A DNA stretch of 64,000 bases from Megamerina dolium (Eukaryota; Arthropoda; Insecta; Diptera; Megamerinidae), in the NCBI GenBank assembly GCA_963854835.1, contig OY978529.1, positions 44,925,321-44,989,320 of the forward strand, given 5' to 3'. Position numbers and translations under genes: made by a program. Below, piece by piece: positions 24,080 through 36,761 of the stretch; position 1 is the stretch's first letter; each line of letters begins with the position of its first letter. A model generated the notes under the pieces. The model was not told the origin of the DNA. It was given only the letters and a program-made list of their open reading frames with translations, and did no database searches.

Positions 24080-26321
24080 AAAGTGAACAGTGGACAAGCA
24101 ACGTTGGAGTTTTACCGCTGAATTAAAATTCAATACATTTTGAATGAATTGATGTATACGAGAACCAATACTCAAAGTCTGAAAACAAAAATCAGCAAAA
24201 AAACTATTCTATACATATCAATTTTTGAAATTTCTGTCAAATATATGAAATTTTCTGAAGATATAGTATTGAAATTTGCACAGTCTGGAGAGAATTTTCA
24301 TTATTCATTGTTGGACGCCGTTAAAAATATATGTTTTAAGAATTCTGCCACTCACAATCGGTTCATATATATAATAAGGTTCCATAGTTTTGAAATAATT
24401 ATTAAATTGAAATTGTTTCAATAATTTCCCCGAACCCCTATTTTGTACAATATATAATAGTATTATTTTTCTGAACAAAAAAAATAAATGCTTCTCTATG
24501 AGAAATTTTGTAATATCCTTCTGTTCACCTTTACTGTATTATTATGGAGTACTCAGGAAATTGAGAAAATTTCAATACTGACAAGGACATATCCTCAAAC
24601 AAATATATTTGTATATGCATATGTGCTTCACCTATACAAATGTTAAAATGTTTGAAATTTTGTTCATAAGCAAAGTATTCGTACACGCATTCGACTGTAT
24701 AAGCATTTGTACCTGTCGTTTACTAATACATATCATTCATTGCATAGAGAATGTTAAATTAAAGTGTTACATGATTTTAAAAAGCATGTAACTTTGGTAC
24801 TATCACAGTTTAGATTCATTATACTCTTACAGACACATATGACTTATATGACAAATATATATGACTAAATATACTTGGATGACTCTCAACTCTTCGAGTG
24901 CATTATGTAATGACATGTCCGACATGTCTTTTAACCGGAAAAAATAAGTGAGCACAAAATGGTAACAAAAGGTCTGTCATTTGACAGTCATTGAACATTT
25001 TTCTTTATAGAATTTGTAGTAAGTGTTCCGAATAACTCACCTGACCTCTCTTTTTAATATATTAACAAATATATTCATATAAATATTGATGAAGCACACT
25101 AATATACGTGCCTACATAAGAGGATGGTACCAATTCTAATAAGCAACTACATATTGCTGTTGTCGTATATTTCGGTTCTGTTTCGAAGCTCCAAAAAATG
25201 TGTGCACACATGTATGGATACCTACCCACAAACAGGAAAAAGAAAACCATTTTACTTATGTTATTTACGATATGATCTAAAATCAATTGAAATAGTCATC
25301 GTCTTACCCATCAACCTTACCACCCTTGCCATTAAAAAAGAGATATTATTGAAAAGAACAGTCATTTCTCATATGTGTTAGTAAGAAGCTCTTTTAAATG
25401 GTGTACTTTCTAATAAATGAATATCAGAAGAACACACATACTTGCACCGTGTGTACGAAAAGCAAAGCGAAAAAAGAAACAATTTTCAAAATTACTTTTG
25501 AGACCAAGCACATAGTTCCAATGGAATTCCCAAAAATAATTCTTGCTGTATCTTAAATTGCCTACCGAGTTATTTATTTCAAATGGTAGATGGTAATGAA
25601 ATTAAAAAAAAATAAAACGAAAACAAAAAAATGTAACCAAAAACAAACAACAAAATATCGAATACAAACGTACTATTTTTATGGCTGCCCATATGTACAA
25701 GTATTCGTATGTGCAGAGTAGACTTACGTACGTGCACATAACGATAGAAATATAAAAATAATATAATATTCTACCTTAAAATTTACTGTTCCTACCGGTG
25801 CAATTTAATTGATTGGCAACTGGCAATTGATAAATCACGCACACACACACACACACACACACACATTCACGCATGTATGTATTACTCGTACATCACCTGT
25901 GTGTATATACTTCTGCAGTGACGTAGTCAAGGAGGCAAAGCAGAAATAAAAAAATTATTATAGTTTAAATTTACCCAATTTATCACTAGAGCTCCTTCCC
26001 TAATAGTATGGTTGATTAAAAATTTATTTTATTGTTGTTATTATTTTAAAATTCAAAAGTGATTTTCAAGTTTGAATGTCAAAGATGAAATACAGTAATA
26101 TTCGCATAAACTAATTATGTATTTTGCAGCCATGGCTATCAGCAACACTTGAATTGAATTTGAATTTTTCTTGTATATTGAATCATTTTACGAATGTTTT
26201 CAGTGAAGTTTCAAATAATTATTTTGTCCTTTCATAGATCATTCTGAAAGTCATTGAGACCTCTTCAAATTAATTTTCGAAATAACGTCTTTCACCGACT
26301 TTTAAATATTACATACATACT
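24080..26321. other. Intron-like stretch
   Basis: A (CA)n array at 25838 and AT-rich open frames without coding character (24140-24424, 25062-25381). Confidence 0.65.
25838..25865. repeat. (CA)n microsatellite
   Basis: About 13 CA units; smaller ones occur at 10009-10025 and 60967-60984. Confidence 0.93.
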
Positions 26322-27015
26322 GATGTGGCCATTACAACATAAAATCAATTAAGGTCGAATTTAGAATGCTTTGACAGCTCTCGAAAACTCTGAACATTCT
26401 CACATGTGAGGTGGAAATTATCCAAGCTTCGGCGCCATATGTGAGGACAGGCATGATATATGATTGTAGAGTGTGATTTTCGTTTTTCGAGACTTCGGCT
26501 ACGAGGTCTTACCAAAAGATTTTAAATATGGGACCACGGATGATAAGGTTGGAATCCCTTCAACCTGATCGTTGGGAGCGGCCCTTGAGGGAGGTTTTAG
26601 TGCTGGTTGTGGTAACCCAAAGAACACGCGGGTTGAATATTCCACGTCAAAGGAGTGTGGTACTCGATGTGAAGTTGCATTGAAACCAGGGTGCTTAGAT
26701 CAGAAGAGGTTTTAGTTAGGCCTCGATCACCACCAAAAAGGGTAGTACGTCCATTCAATGTGCCCCAATTGGTACCGTAGGAACCTGGAGGTTGGTTTCC
26801 GATTTTTCAATCTTACGGGAAGCTTATCAAGGCTTCAAATTGATACTTGCGCCTTGTGCGTCGTGAGATTAGGCCATTATGGCAGGGACTCTTTGTTTGC
26901 TGACACCATGTTTTTCGTCTTGCTCTTGTTCACCGTCAGACCTATTTTCCGTGACTCACTTTCCAACTCTGAGAATGCTGCACTGGCTTGGCCTGCCTTG
27001 TTCGCGCAGAGTAAT
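26322..27015 (-). mobile_element. Antisense RTE-like LINE remnant split by a foreign block
   Basis: 26322-26500 is the reverse complement of the LINE 3' end (GTGGCCAT..CAAC..TCGA) joined, after a deletion, to the TYGAEAW region. 26870-27015 is the reverse complement of the region coding for NEGKTEYLVSTNKES and the AFSELE segment upstream. Between them, 26505-26870 does not resemble the LINE and replaces roughly 185 bases of it. Confidence 0.72.
26505..26870. repeat. Unclassified block inside the RTE-like remnant
   Basis: This stretch is richer in G and C than its neighbours and contains phrases such as GATCGTTGGGAGCGGCCC and GGTAGTACGTCC. It has no long open frame. It lies exactly where the flanking LINE lacks sequence. 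It may be part of another repeat or of the LINE 5' leader joined by rearrangement. I could not identify it. Confidence 0.4.
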
Positions 27016-29307
27016 GGATTCAAATAGTCTTACAAAAAATAGTCCAGAGGCGTAAAATTACTTGATCTTGTAGATTAGGGTACTGGAGATAATCTTGAAA
27101 GAGGTATGACCTCTGACAAACAAACTATGCCAAGCAGCGATACGATTTGTCGAAAATAACTATGGAAATGTCAGAGTTATTCCCTATAGGAAAGAAAGTG
27201 TGAAAATACAATCTATTTCTAAGGCAGGTAACGAAGCTTCAGATAAAGAAAATGAAGTCTGATTTGTAATTGGTTAGACTGCTTCCATTAAGAAGAGCCC
27301 TATCATTTAAATCATGAGATTCCCTATGAAAAAAGTGTTTTTCATCAGATTCCCCCTCACATAACCTTGTTGAAAACAAACTCATATTAAAGTAGAATTG
27401 TTAGTAAATGGCCATTTCTTTGACGCCAATTTTGAAAAGAAATAACTTATGAGATTGTAGTAATTTCTACAAAGTCGGCTCTGTTTTTTTTTCTAAATCA
27501 AATTGTCTTCATATTTCATCATAATATCTCGCCTTTTCCATCATTTCGTGTGCATATCTATAATACATATATGTGTACGTACCATATTATATTTCCCTCA
27601 GGCGTATTGTGCAGTAAATGTTACAATCGGGAAATGGAAGTGAAAAAATATACGCAAACATACATGAATGTAATACATACGCACGGTCTCTTAAACGTAT
27701 AGCGACATTTACACGACATTGGTCATATTGGCGATGATAGTGAAATATAAGCGTGATAAGCAATAACAGACTAATTGATCAACTGAGCAACTCGCAGGCT
27801 CCACTGTTATTTAGGTAAATTTCCCCACAGTCAACTGTGGTTGATCGATTTATACACTGCATAAAAAGAGCTATGCAGTAAAGTTTAGGGATATAGAGTT
27901 GCCAACCGACTCAAAAGTGGCAAGTCGCGTGCCACTTATGAGTAAATTGTAATTGTGTCTGCGGTACATCACTATGAGTGGAATTTGAAGCGTTAATTTA
28001 TACGGAAACATCTCATTCGAGCTCCTTTTAGATGAGCTAAAGATATTAGATAGAAAATAATATGTCAAAATTTTTCGCACAACTACACAGTTTTCAACGA
28101 TTATTGAATTACAACGAGCCCTATTCAAATTATCTGAATTCGTCAACAATACTACACAAATATTCATAAGAGAAAAGTATCACACAAACCAAGTGATGAT
28201 GTTAATGAAAATGTAAATTTAATTACTTTTATTTAATTTTTATTTTTAATCAAATTTAGTCATTTACATAAGAAAGTTTATATAATCTGCATAATACTTG
28301 TGCTACCCAAAATAAGAATACAGGTGTACTTGTAGCATATGATGAGCAAATTAAACCACAATAGTCAAATGTAAATGACTAAATGACGACTACTAAAAAT
28401 TAGGTGATGATGACGACGATGATCATTTGGTTTTGTTGGTTTAGGCGTCAACATCGCAACAATTGTGCTTGGAATTTTTAATGAAAATAAACAGATGCAA
28501 ATATGTGGGGCTGCGCTACAGCAATTCCACTATAATACATCTATATTACATTAATATTAAAAAGTACTAGATACTTTAGTAGCTAATGTATAACAATTTA
28601 TATTTATTATTACAGAATGTATGTTAACCATTTAATATAGAATGTAAATATCATATACATTCCATACGAGAAATTAATTCAATTGTGAGTTCTTTGCGTT
28701 CTTATAAGTTTCATATTTTTCTTTGCAACTAATCATCGGATCTAATGTAAAATGACGCACCTAGGTGTATGTATACCTGTAGAGATATGAAGTATGTGTG
28801 AATTTTAATTTACATATTTCTTTTATATTCATCTTCTTGCTTTTTAACTTTTCTTGCTTATGTATTACCGTGCGTTTATATGGAGCAGTCGTTTGAATAC
28901 ATGTGGTTTCATTGTACCACATTTCACTAAAATGTGCAAATTATATTAAATAAATGTAATATATGTATTTAGATGTATGCATTTACATAAATATATGTTT
29001 ATTTACATTTACATGCGTATGACAAATTTTTGCAAAGAAAGATATTTGTAAATTTCTCTTGACAAAAATTCAATTTTCAACATTTATAACTAACTATTTG
29101 TTAATATGATATTTGTTAAAGTGAGAATGATAACGACAGGAAGCAGTAATGAAATAATGAAATCCAAAATATTTGCTTTGTTTTCTTGCACTTGTCCAAA
29201 TGGTCTTTACGTAATTTTTTCACATAAATGAATAATTTTAATAATCAACACTCTGTTACTCTGTTAATGCACAAATTAAAAATAGAAAGTTTCAACTGAT
29301 ACAGAGT
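27016..29307. other. Intron-like stretch
   Basis: No gene or repeat family is recognised. A minus-strand 98-codon frame at 27871-28167 has no coding character. Confidence 0.6.
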
Positions 29308-29473
29308 ATTTCAAGAAGAGGTGTCATTTGAAATTTTCCATAATTTTTTCAGCTGTCAACATAAAATTTGTACTATTTATGGCCATCATTGAGCGCCTTC
29401 TCGCAGAGGTATAGTGAAATTAATCAATAAATTCGAACGTCTCTGACAAATTAGTAATGTAAAGACTCGTACT

Positions 29474-29840
29474 GTGGGTGCCGTAGCTCAGTGGTTAGTG
29501 TGTTCGCCTTCTGATCTGTAGGTCGTAGTTCAATCCCCGGCTGATGCATAACAAATTTAATATCGATAAGATTTTTCTTTCGAACGGTACCCACCTGTCG
29601 GCAAGCAATTGGCAATTCTTCCGATAGTAACAACTTGCCATGAAAAAGCTTCTTAAAGAATTCTGTGACAAAGCTCAGAAAAAGTGATGTCACAAGTGTT
29701 CTGCCGTTCGGAACCGGCTAAAATAAGTAGGTCCCTTCTAATATTGTCCAAAATTTAAGACGCACAACAGTAATGGAAGAGAAGCTCGGCCAATGAGCCC
29801 TTTGGGGCTTTATGTGCCACATATTTATTTATTTTTTTTT
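29474..29840 (+). mobile_element. tRNA-derived SINE, full-length copy
   Basis: The head resembles a tRNA gene: an A box TAGCTCAGTGG at 29484-29494 and a B box GTTCAATCC at 29528-29536, spaced as in Pol III internal promoters. A tRNA-unrelated body follows (CGAACGGTACCCACCTGTCG; TGACAAAGCTCAGAAAAAGT; GGCCAATGAGCCCTTTGGGG), then an ATTT/T-rich tail. A 13-bp duplication AAAGACTCGTACT flanks it exactly (29461-29473 and 29841-29853). It would depend on a LINE for movement. No functional tRNA fold can be made with confidence, so it is a SINE and not a tRNA gene. Confidence 0.85.
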
Positions 29841-30202
29841 AAAGACTCGTACTTATCGGGCTAGATCAACTGAAAATATCGCAGCTGTAGCTGAGAGTGT
29901 GGCTCAAAATTTAGGTTTCTCAATTTCGAGACGATCTTAAGAATTGGGCTTATCCAAAGCCACTTTGTACCATATTTTGCATAAAGATCTTGGTCTATAT
30001 GCTTATAAAGTGCAATTAACACAAGAATAGAAGCCTTGAGACCATGGAAAATGCCGTTGATTCGCAGATTAAGTACTGAAAATGCATGAAGAAGATTATG
30101 AGTTCTCAAAGAAAATTATTCTGATAAGTGATGAGTCTCCTTTTCACCTGTCTGGGTACTTGAATAAGCAAAACTGTCGCATCTGAAGCATCATTTTTTT
30201 GA

Positions 30203-30661
30203 AAACAAGTGCTACTTTGGACTAAGTAAGCAATTGAGAAGTCGAGCCCTCTCTCGAAGAACGAAAACTACGCTCTACAAGTCTCTCATCATGTCTGTCC
30301 TAACATATGGCGCTGAAGCCTGGAAAATTTCCACCTGGAATGAGCGAATACTTGGAGTTTTCGAGAGAAAAGTCTTATGCAAGATCTTTGAATCCAGCGG
30401 CTGCGCTGGATTGGTCATGTCGAGAGAATGGAAAAACGCGCTCCGGCTAAGAAGGTGTTATATTCGGAACCCGCTGGAGGACGACGCAGAAGAGGAAGAC
30501 CAAACCTCCGGTGGAAAGACCAAGTACTGGAGAGCCTGAAGGCGCTTGGAATTTCTAACTGGCGCCAGCTAGCGAACAACAGGGATGGCTGGCGCCGCAT
30601 TTTATATTCGACCTAAATCGATATTCGGTTGTTATGGCCACTTAAGTAAGTAAGTAAATAA
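30203..30661 (+). mobile_element. RTE-like LINE fragment inserted in a mariner-type relic
   Basis: It matches 8190-8743 of the copy at 7614, beginning at the segment coding for CYFGLSKQLRSRALSRRTK. About 90 bases are deleted after the FERKVL region, between KIFE and the SSGCAG segment. The 3' end has the usual CGATATTCGG..GGCCACTTAAGTAAGTAAG tail. Relatively few substitutions indicate a young copy. It interrupts the transposase relic 29308-31068; no clear target duplication was found. Confidence 0.85.
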
Positions 30662-31068
30662 GCTGGTTCGATCGTTTCAGTAAAGAGATTGCATTACGGA
30701 ACGATGCTGACTGACTTTTCTTGGCCTGAAATTGATGCTATCGATGTGGACGACGTTTATTTTCAGCAGTTCACCGCCACATGGCATACAGTTAGTGAAA
30801 TAATGGCGTGAAAAATTTCCTGGACGTGTGATTTCTCGAACACGATCTGACTTTTTTTTTTGGGGCAAGTTAAAAGATACAAAATTGACAATTATTCGCG
30901 AGATACAGCCGCAATTATGCAAGAAGAGTCGCGTCGGACATTCCGCAGATATTGTGTTTCACTACTTACCTCAGAGTTTGAACTTTGGACTAAAATAAAA
31001 TGATCAGCTCTTTTCACAAAAATATTGCATTAAAAATAGAAAATTCAAATGATACCTCTCGTTGAAAG

Positions 31069-32510
31069 ATGCTTTAAAAATAATTTGTAAGCATATTGGA
31101 AGTTTAGATAAAAAAGAAAAATGATACAAAAATATTCAACTAAATTTGGAACATCAACGAAAAAGACGATGAAACAAAGTAAATGAAAATACTCGTAATA
31201 ATAATAAAAATAAGAAAAGTTGCAAAAAAAAAGAGATAACAAAAATGTGGCAAACTTTGGTTTTAACGTAAATCCGTTATATAACAATTAATTAAAAGAC
31301 AACGCAGATGGGAATAAATTTTAGATGAAGGAGCGCGTGATAAAAAGTTTTACTCTTTTGTATTGTAGTGTATTCAACTTTACTCTCTACTCTTGCACTT
31401 TGTATGCCTTTCATCTAACTTAATTTAAAACCAAGTAAGACAAAAGGGAAGAATAACAAATGATTGTGCAATAATAACTGAAAGTGCGCTGCAACACAGA
31501 AAAAAAAAAAATATGAAGCATTTGCAAAATAATTATGTTCATGAAAGTAGCTGAAGGAAAGACAAAAAAAAAAGGAAGAAAACAAAAAAAAGACGCTATT
31601 GTCGTAGTCTAGAAATTCTTAACTATGTCATTAGTGATGACGACTTATGTATATATAAATATGTTGTATGTAGTGTGCCACTTGTTTTTACCAAAGTATC
31701 TATTTATTTACGATGAACTTAGCCTGTACGCTTAAAGTTTTTCAAGACCAACTGACTGATTGAATAAACTTGATCAATTTAACTGGTTATATAATCGCAT
31801 GAGCATTTGTTTATTGCTTACTCAATTAGTTTTTCTCAAAGCTTTCTACGAACTATATGTATACGACAAATATGTGCATTAGTGTGTGCCGTAATTATAT
31901 GACCAAGTATTTTTCAAAAAAGTAATACATGTAATAACATGTCACAGGCATCTCAAAATTGTCTATAAATTTCAATGTAATCAATATAGTCATATATTAA
32001 AGAAGAGAGTACGGTCTCCTATTTTGACGAGGTTGTAAATGTACTTTTGCACAATTGTTATACCCGACGTGTATCAAGTATGCGTTTTAGTCTCTTGAGC
32101 TCTTGAGTTGACTACAGCAGCCAAAATCGTAGGGCAAGACACCTCCGCAAAACCTTGAGCAATCGAATGCATTCTTTTAACGTCTTTATGTGCACCCTAG
32201 TGTACATATGTACTGTGATGTACTGAATGTTACATCAAATAATCTAATATAGGGCTTTTAATGAATTTAGTCATTCATAATATTTACATTGTATTCAATC
32301 AAAAATATTTGATTGATTATCATGCTCATCAATGATATGCGAATAATAAATAGGTTAGAAGAATACAAATGAATATGTACAAACAATATATGTACGTATT
32401 ATAAGGGCAGGCTGATAGGTTACGTCATGTTAGGTTATACAAGTAACTTATAAATATATGCAAGTTGCACTCGACGGCCAATTGTTAGGTAAGCTTTAGT
32501 AGGTGCATTT
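31069..32510. other. Intron-like stretch
   Basis: A-rich and purine-rich at 31490-31600. Nothing identified. Confidence 0.65.
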
Positions 32511-32522
32511 AACAGGTGATTG

Positions 32523-33676
32523 AGAAACTGATATCTTATGCGGATGATTGCACGATCCTGGCATCGGGACACAACATTGCGGCGATTAGCAGCGAGGTCA
32601 ACGCGAACTTGGTGCATGTCCAACATGCATTCTTCAACCACAGAAGCCTTATATTCTCACCTGAGAAGTTGAACGCAACACTCTTTACCACCTGGACTAA
32701 AGATTTCAGAGCCGTGCTCTTGGTGGATGCCGATGGCAGAACTATTTCAACTGTGAATAGACCTAAAATCCTCGGAGTTACTTTTTGACCTTTGCTGCGC
32801 ATGTTGAAAACACCATCCAAAGGTGGCATAACAGAAATAATGTCCTTAAGCCACTGGCTGGTACTGGCTGGGGGAAAGACAAGGAGACGCTGCTCATCAC
32901 TTTTAAGGCCATCGGCAGGTCAATCACAACTACGCGGCTCTAATTTGGACGCCACTCATAAGCGACACGCATTGGCGGTTTCTACAAACCCGGCAGAATA
33001 CTGCTTTGCGCATCAGCACGAGCTGCCATAAGAAAGCGCATGAGGATCACCTACATCAGGAAAGGCGAATGTTAAAAGTGCGTGAGCAAAACGAACTGCT
33101 TTCGCAGCAATTTCTTCTTCCCTGCCACCTTCCATCACCCCCCATCCACCGTTTAATGCAGCTTGCCCCTCTCCCGCGTAGCATCCGCGGTGGCTTACGC
33201 TCATTCGATGGGCATGTGAGTCACCAGCTCGATGATTTAACGCTAGTACGCATAGAGTGGCTTTGAATTCATTGCATCAACGCGCGGTTTAGACGGCCAT
33301 CGAGGGTCATGCTCATAACATCGTGCTGGGGGTTTGCCCATCGCAAATTGCAGACTGCAAACAACAGCTCCATAGATCCGCTCGAGCAAATTTGGCGCAA
33401 CGAAGATCTGGGTGGATCGTCTATCAGAACTGCTACATGCACCAGCTGGCTGATACAATTCCAGTGCGATGCCCGTGGTGCAAACAAAGCCCGTACGACA
33501 CCCGTCATCGCCTGCCCCAGAAGGCCTACCAGTTTGGCCCTCTCTACACTGTGGACGCACCCCCTGGAGGCTGCCGTCTTCCTGGAGCTGGTCGATGTGA
33601 ACAACAACAACTCAATTAACTCACATACATACCTATTCGTGATTTCGAAATCGTTGTCTATTACAACAACAACAAC
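32523..33676 (+). mobile_element. 5'-truncated jockey-like LINE with (CAA)n tail
   Basis: It begins at reverse-transcriptase motif C (SYADDCTI; YADD at 32537-32548) and reads through FSPEKLNATLFT and RPKILGVTF. After a frameshift it gives broken C-terminal segments, including a cysteine-rich CPWCKQSPYDTRH near 33470-33510. It ends after (CAA)n. The 12-bp AACAGGTGATTG lies before it (32511-32522) and overlaps its end (33677-33688), a clear target duplication. Several stops and frameshifts show it is dead. Jockey-like is a style-based call; an I or LOA-type element is possible. Confidence 0.8.
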
Positions 33677-33711
33677 AACAGGTGATTGTAGTAAAAAAAA
33701 AATATATATAT

Positions 33712-33875
33712 GTGGCACTTAAAGCCCCAAAGGGCTCATTGGCCGAGCTTCTCTTCCATTACTGTTGTGCGTCTTAAATTTTGGACAGTATTAGAATGGA
33801 CCTACTTATTTCCGAACGGCAGAACACTTGTGACATCACTTTTTCTGAGCTTTGTCACAGAGTTCTTTTTAGAAG
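33712..33875 (-). mobile_element. tRNA-derived SINE, 5'-truncated antisense copy
   Basis: This is the reverse complement of the SINE 3' half, from GTGGCACTTAAAGCCCCAAAGG to TTTTTAGAAGC. It starts only some 23 bases beyond the target duplication of the jockey-like LINE 32523-33676. The tRNA-like head is absent. Confidence 0.82.
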
Positions 33876-35126
33876 CTAAAACAGATATAGATGGAACCAG
33901 TGTTCCGTCAGATGTATTGTTTTGATAAATCCATAAATTGAAGCCACGGCTTAGCTGGAAAAGGAGGCCATTCTTAGTAGAACCAAGTTGCCAAAGGGGT
34001 GCCTAATTGTAACTGGAGGGCGGCAGCTATTCAGAGTTTGCATACTATTGACCGTATTCCCAATGGCTGTACATACATTAGAGTATGTTGTCCCATCTTG
34101 GATATAGTCGCACTACCATCAGTACACACAATTATGGCACGTACACCATAGTGTTACATATCATTCCCCCTGTGTATCTGACGACTGACGACTCATATGA
34201 TTGGATTCATAATTATTTGAAGCGTAGTATTGCATTGTCATACAGAGTGTTACCAAAAGTCGGTAATAGGTATATGTATGTATATATGACAATAACATTG
34301 AACAAATATTATTTTTTTTGTTTTATTGAATTTTTGAGTATTCATTGTTATTCACGTTTTATGTTAAACAATATGAAATTACCCAGTTAATTTGTTTTCA
34401 ATACAAGACAAATAAATATATAAAATGTATACATACAATTAGTAAACAATTTTCCATGCAATATCAATATACATGTGACTATATACATAATATGTTGATG
34501 TACGTGATTTGTGATTATTTCAATATCGGAGGGAAAACACTTGGGAAATATTATGTACGCTAACATGGGTTTTAAACGTTTTTTTGTTTTCTTATTCAAA
34601 TATGTCAAATATACTATATAAGATAAATAGGCATTCAGTCAATCAATTAATCATAATATTTTGTATTATATTGAAATACAAAAATTTATCTAAATATCAA
34701 TATACATAAGTATTTATAATAATATTGTAGCTAGTAGTTAGAGAAGAGATATTTGTTTGAATAGGGATTATACAAATACCCTAAATTGAGTCGTTACATG
34801 TCTAATAAACATTGAATCCTTAAAAACATTTTTTCGTTGTCACCAAAAACTGTACGACACCTCTTCCTTTGTCTGCACGACATGTCAGAAAGTAGATCTT
34901 CATGTATCTTAACATTAATGTTTCCTAGTTTGTTGGCAACATCTAACATAAATACGACGCAATATGTTGCTTCACGTTCGCAACTTTGTCAAGCCTTTGC
35001 AACATCAATTGCTTCAACAACGTTGCATTACTAATTCATTAGACATTTTTTATTTAAATATTTATAGATAAAAAATGAATTAAGAATACTTGGAAGAAAT
35101 ATAAAAAAAAAAAATTTATATACCAC
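33876..35126. other. Intron-like stretch
   Basis: 33930-34070 is less AT-rich and may be an old retroelement scrap. The rest is AT-rich with no gene. Confidence 0.55.
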
Positions 35127-35175
35127 TATATGTTTACCTCTTTAATACTGTAATATGTAGAATTACGCCATATAC
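35127..35175 (+). repeat. Left 49-bp direct repeat flanking the LINE
   Basis: It matches 36762-36810 except for one base (TAATATGTAG here, TAATAAGTAG there). It directly abuts the LINE 5' truncation point. Confidence 0.9.
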
Positions 35176-36761
35176 TGAGGATAGTAATAGCTGTCAACTC
35201 GACAACACCAGAGTCAATAGCAGAATAACAACTTTATGTCCAAGCATAGCGGAAATAAGAGACGTAATTAAGAAGCTTAAGCTTAACAAAGTAGCGGGCA
35301 TTGACGGCATTCAGCCAGAATTGCTGACAGCCGACCCACAAACATCAGCTGAAATTCTGTATCTTCACATAGCTGCTGTTTGAGACAGCGAAAAGCTACC
35401 TCCCTCTTGGACGAAGGGCTTCATCGTTAAGCTTCCGAGAAAGGGTGATCTGCGCGACTGTGGCAACTGGAGAGGAATAACCTTGCTCAATTCCATCTAC
35501 AAAATTCTGGCATCACTTATACAGAATAGACTCCAGTGCGTTGAAAATGCTTTAAGGGACGAACAGGCTGGATTTCGTCCGAAACGTAGCTGCGTTGACC
35601 AGGCTAACACACTTTGTATCATCGTCGAGCACTCGATTGAATGGCGCTCCCCACTATACATGCTGTTCGTCGACTTCAAGAAGGCATTCGACACACTTAA
35701 GCGTCATTCCATCTGGATGGCTTTGAGTAGAAAAGGTGTCCCCCTGAAGCTGATTCGCCTCATAATGGCGCTTTACGAGAACTCTGAGTTGGCGGTTCTA
35801 CACAATGGTAACATCAATGATTCATTCACGACCAACGCTGTAGTGCGGAAGGGCTGCCCTCTCTCCCCGCTTCTCTTCGCCATTGTGCTGGATGAAGTCA
35901 TGAGCAGCCTCACTCAGCACAAGAGAACTGGCATTGTGTGGAATCTCGCGTGGCAGCTTGAGGACTTGGACTTTGCCGATGACATTTGTCTCCTCTCGCA
36001 CAAATGCTCCGATATGCAAGCGAAGGCGAACAGTTTAGTCGCGCTGGCACGAATTGTCGGATTAGGGATAAATATTTCGAAGACCAAAGCTATGAGAAGC
36101 AATCATTCCAATAGAAGCCATATAATGATTGACGGCTGTGCGATTGAGTTCGTCGAAAGTTTCTGCTACCTCGGTTGCACGATAGCAACAGACGGGGGAG
36201 CTGAGGAGGATGCTAACTGCAGGCTGAGCAAAGCAAAGACAACATTTGGCCGGCTAAAATCAGTATGGGCAAATTCCCAAATATCCAGACGCAAGAACTT
36301 ACGAATATTCTCCGCATGTGTGAAATCGACACTACTGTACGGAAGGGAAACATGGCTGATCTCGAACTCCATCACGCAGTGACTTCAAGCTTTCGTCAAC
36401 AAGTGTTTGAGGATCATTTGTAGAATTTTCTGGCCTAACACTATTTCAAACGAGGCACTATGGCGTCTGTCGAGCGAAGAGCCCATACTGATCCAGATTA
36501 AGCGTAGAAAGTGGCGTTGGATTGGCCACATGCTAAGAAAGCAACCAGATAGCATCACGCGAATGTCGCTTGAGTGGAATCCGCAGGGGATCAGAGGCCG
36601 CGGACGACCGAGAAACACCTGGAGACGATCAATACTGGGTGAGCTAGCTGCTGCCGGCATCACATGGGAAGGCGCTAGATCAACTACCCAAAACCGTGTG
36701 CGATGGCGAAGCCTTGTGGAGGCCCTATGCTCCAACTAGGAGTTTAAAGGAGAAAAAAAAA
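35176..36761 (+). mobile_element. Second LINE family, young insertion flanked by 49-bp direct repeats
   Basis: The insertion begins abruptly inside the reverse-transcriptase ORF and ends with a short A-rich tail (GGAGAAAAAAAAA). A 49-bp sequence containing GTTTACCTCTTTAATACTG lies on both sides, at 35127-35175 and 36762-36810, with one mismatch. This is best read as an exceptionally long target-site duplication. The family differs from the RTE-like copies at 7614 in sequence and tail. The clade is uncertain (RTE/CR1-like). Confidence 0.85.
35177..36739 (+). pseudogene. LINE reverse transcriptase, single frame with two TGA stops
   Basis: One frame runs for 521 codons, broken only by TGA at 35381-35383 and at 36380-36382. 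The context suggests the first was a Trp codon (AAV*DSEKLPPSW). Landmarks are VAGIDGIQPELL, the RPKRSCVDQ fingers segment, LFVDFKKAFD (motif A, 35666-35677 carries FVDF), VVRKGCPLSPLLF (motif B) and FADD at 35972-35983 (motif C). The C-terminal region has GRETWLIS, RKWRWIGHMLRK and GRGRPRNTWRR. The endonuclease domain is missing. A frame this clean with two point stops indicates recent insertion followed by slight decay. Confidence 0.87.

Larger units (their letters stand above)
29308..31068 (+). mobile_element. Tc1/mariner-superfamily element, broken by SINE and LINE insertions
   Basis: Imperfect inverted ends TTTCAAGAAGAGGTGTCATT (left, from 29310) and its counterpart near 31045-31068 bound the element. 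Between them, transposase segments appear in order: INKFER before 29460; ARSTENIAAVAESVAQNLG, LGLSKATLYHILHKDLGLYAYKVQLTQE and SDESPFHLSGYLNKQNCRI at 29850-30185; then LHYGTMLTDFSWPEID and VDDVYFQQ at 30690-30770. Stops and frameshifts abound. SINE 29474-29840 and LINE 30203-30661 interrupt it. The presumed catalytic segments SDES and the ..QQFTATWHT counterpart of QDGATCHT are degraded, the second having lost Asp. Confidence 0.8.

Noticed and set aside
29484..29540. tRNA gene
   Set aside because: A and B boxes are present but the anticodon and acceptor stems do not pair convincingly. The same head recurs in a repeat with target duplications, so it is a SINE.
32536..32829. Minus-strand frame over the jockey-like LINE
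   Set aside because: The + strand reads the YADD and LGVTF landmarks, so the reverse frame is a shadow.
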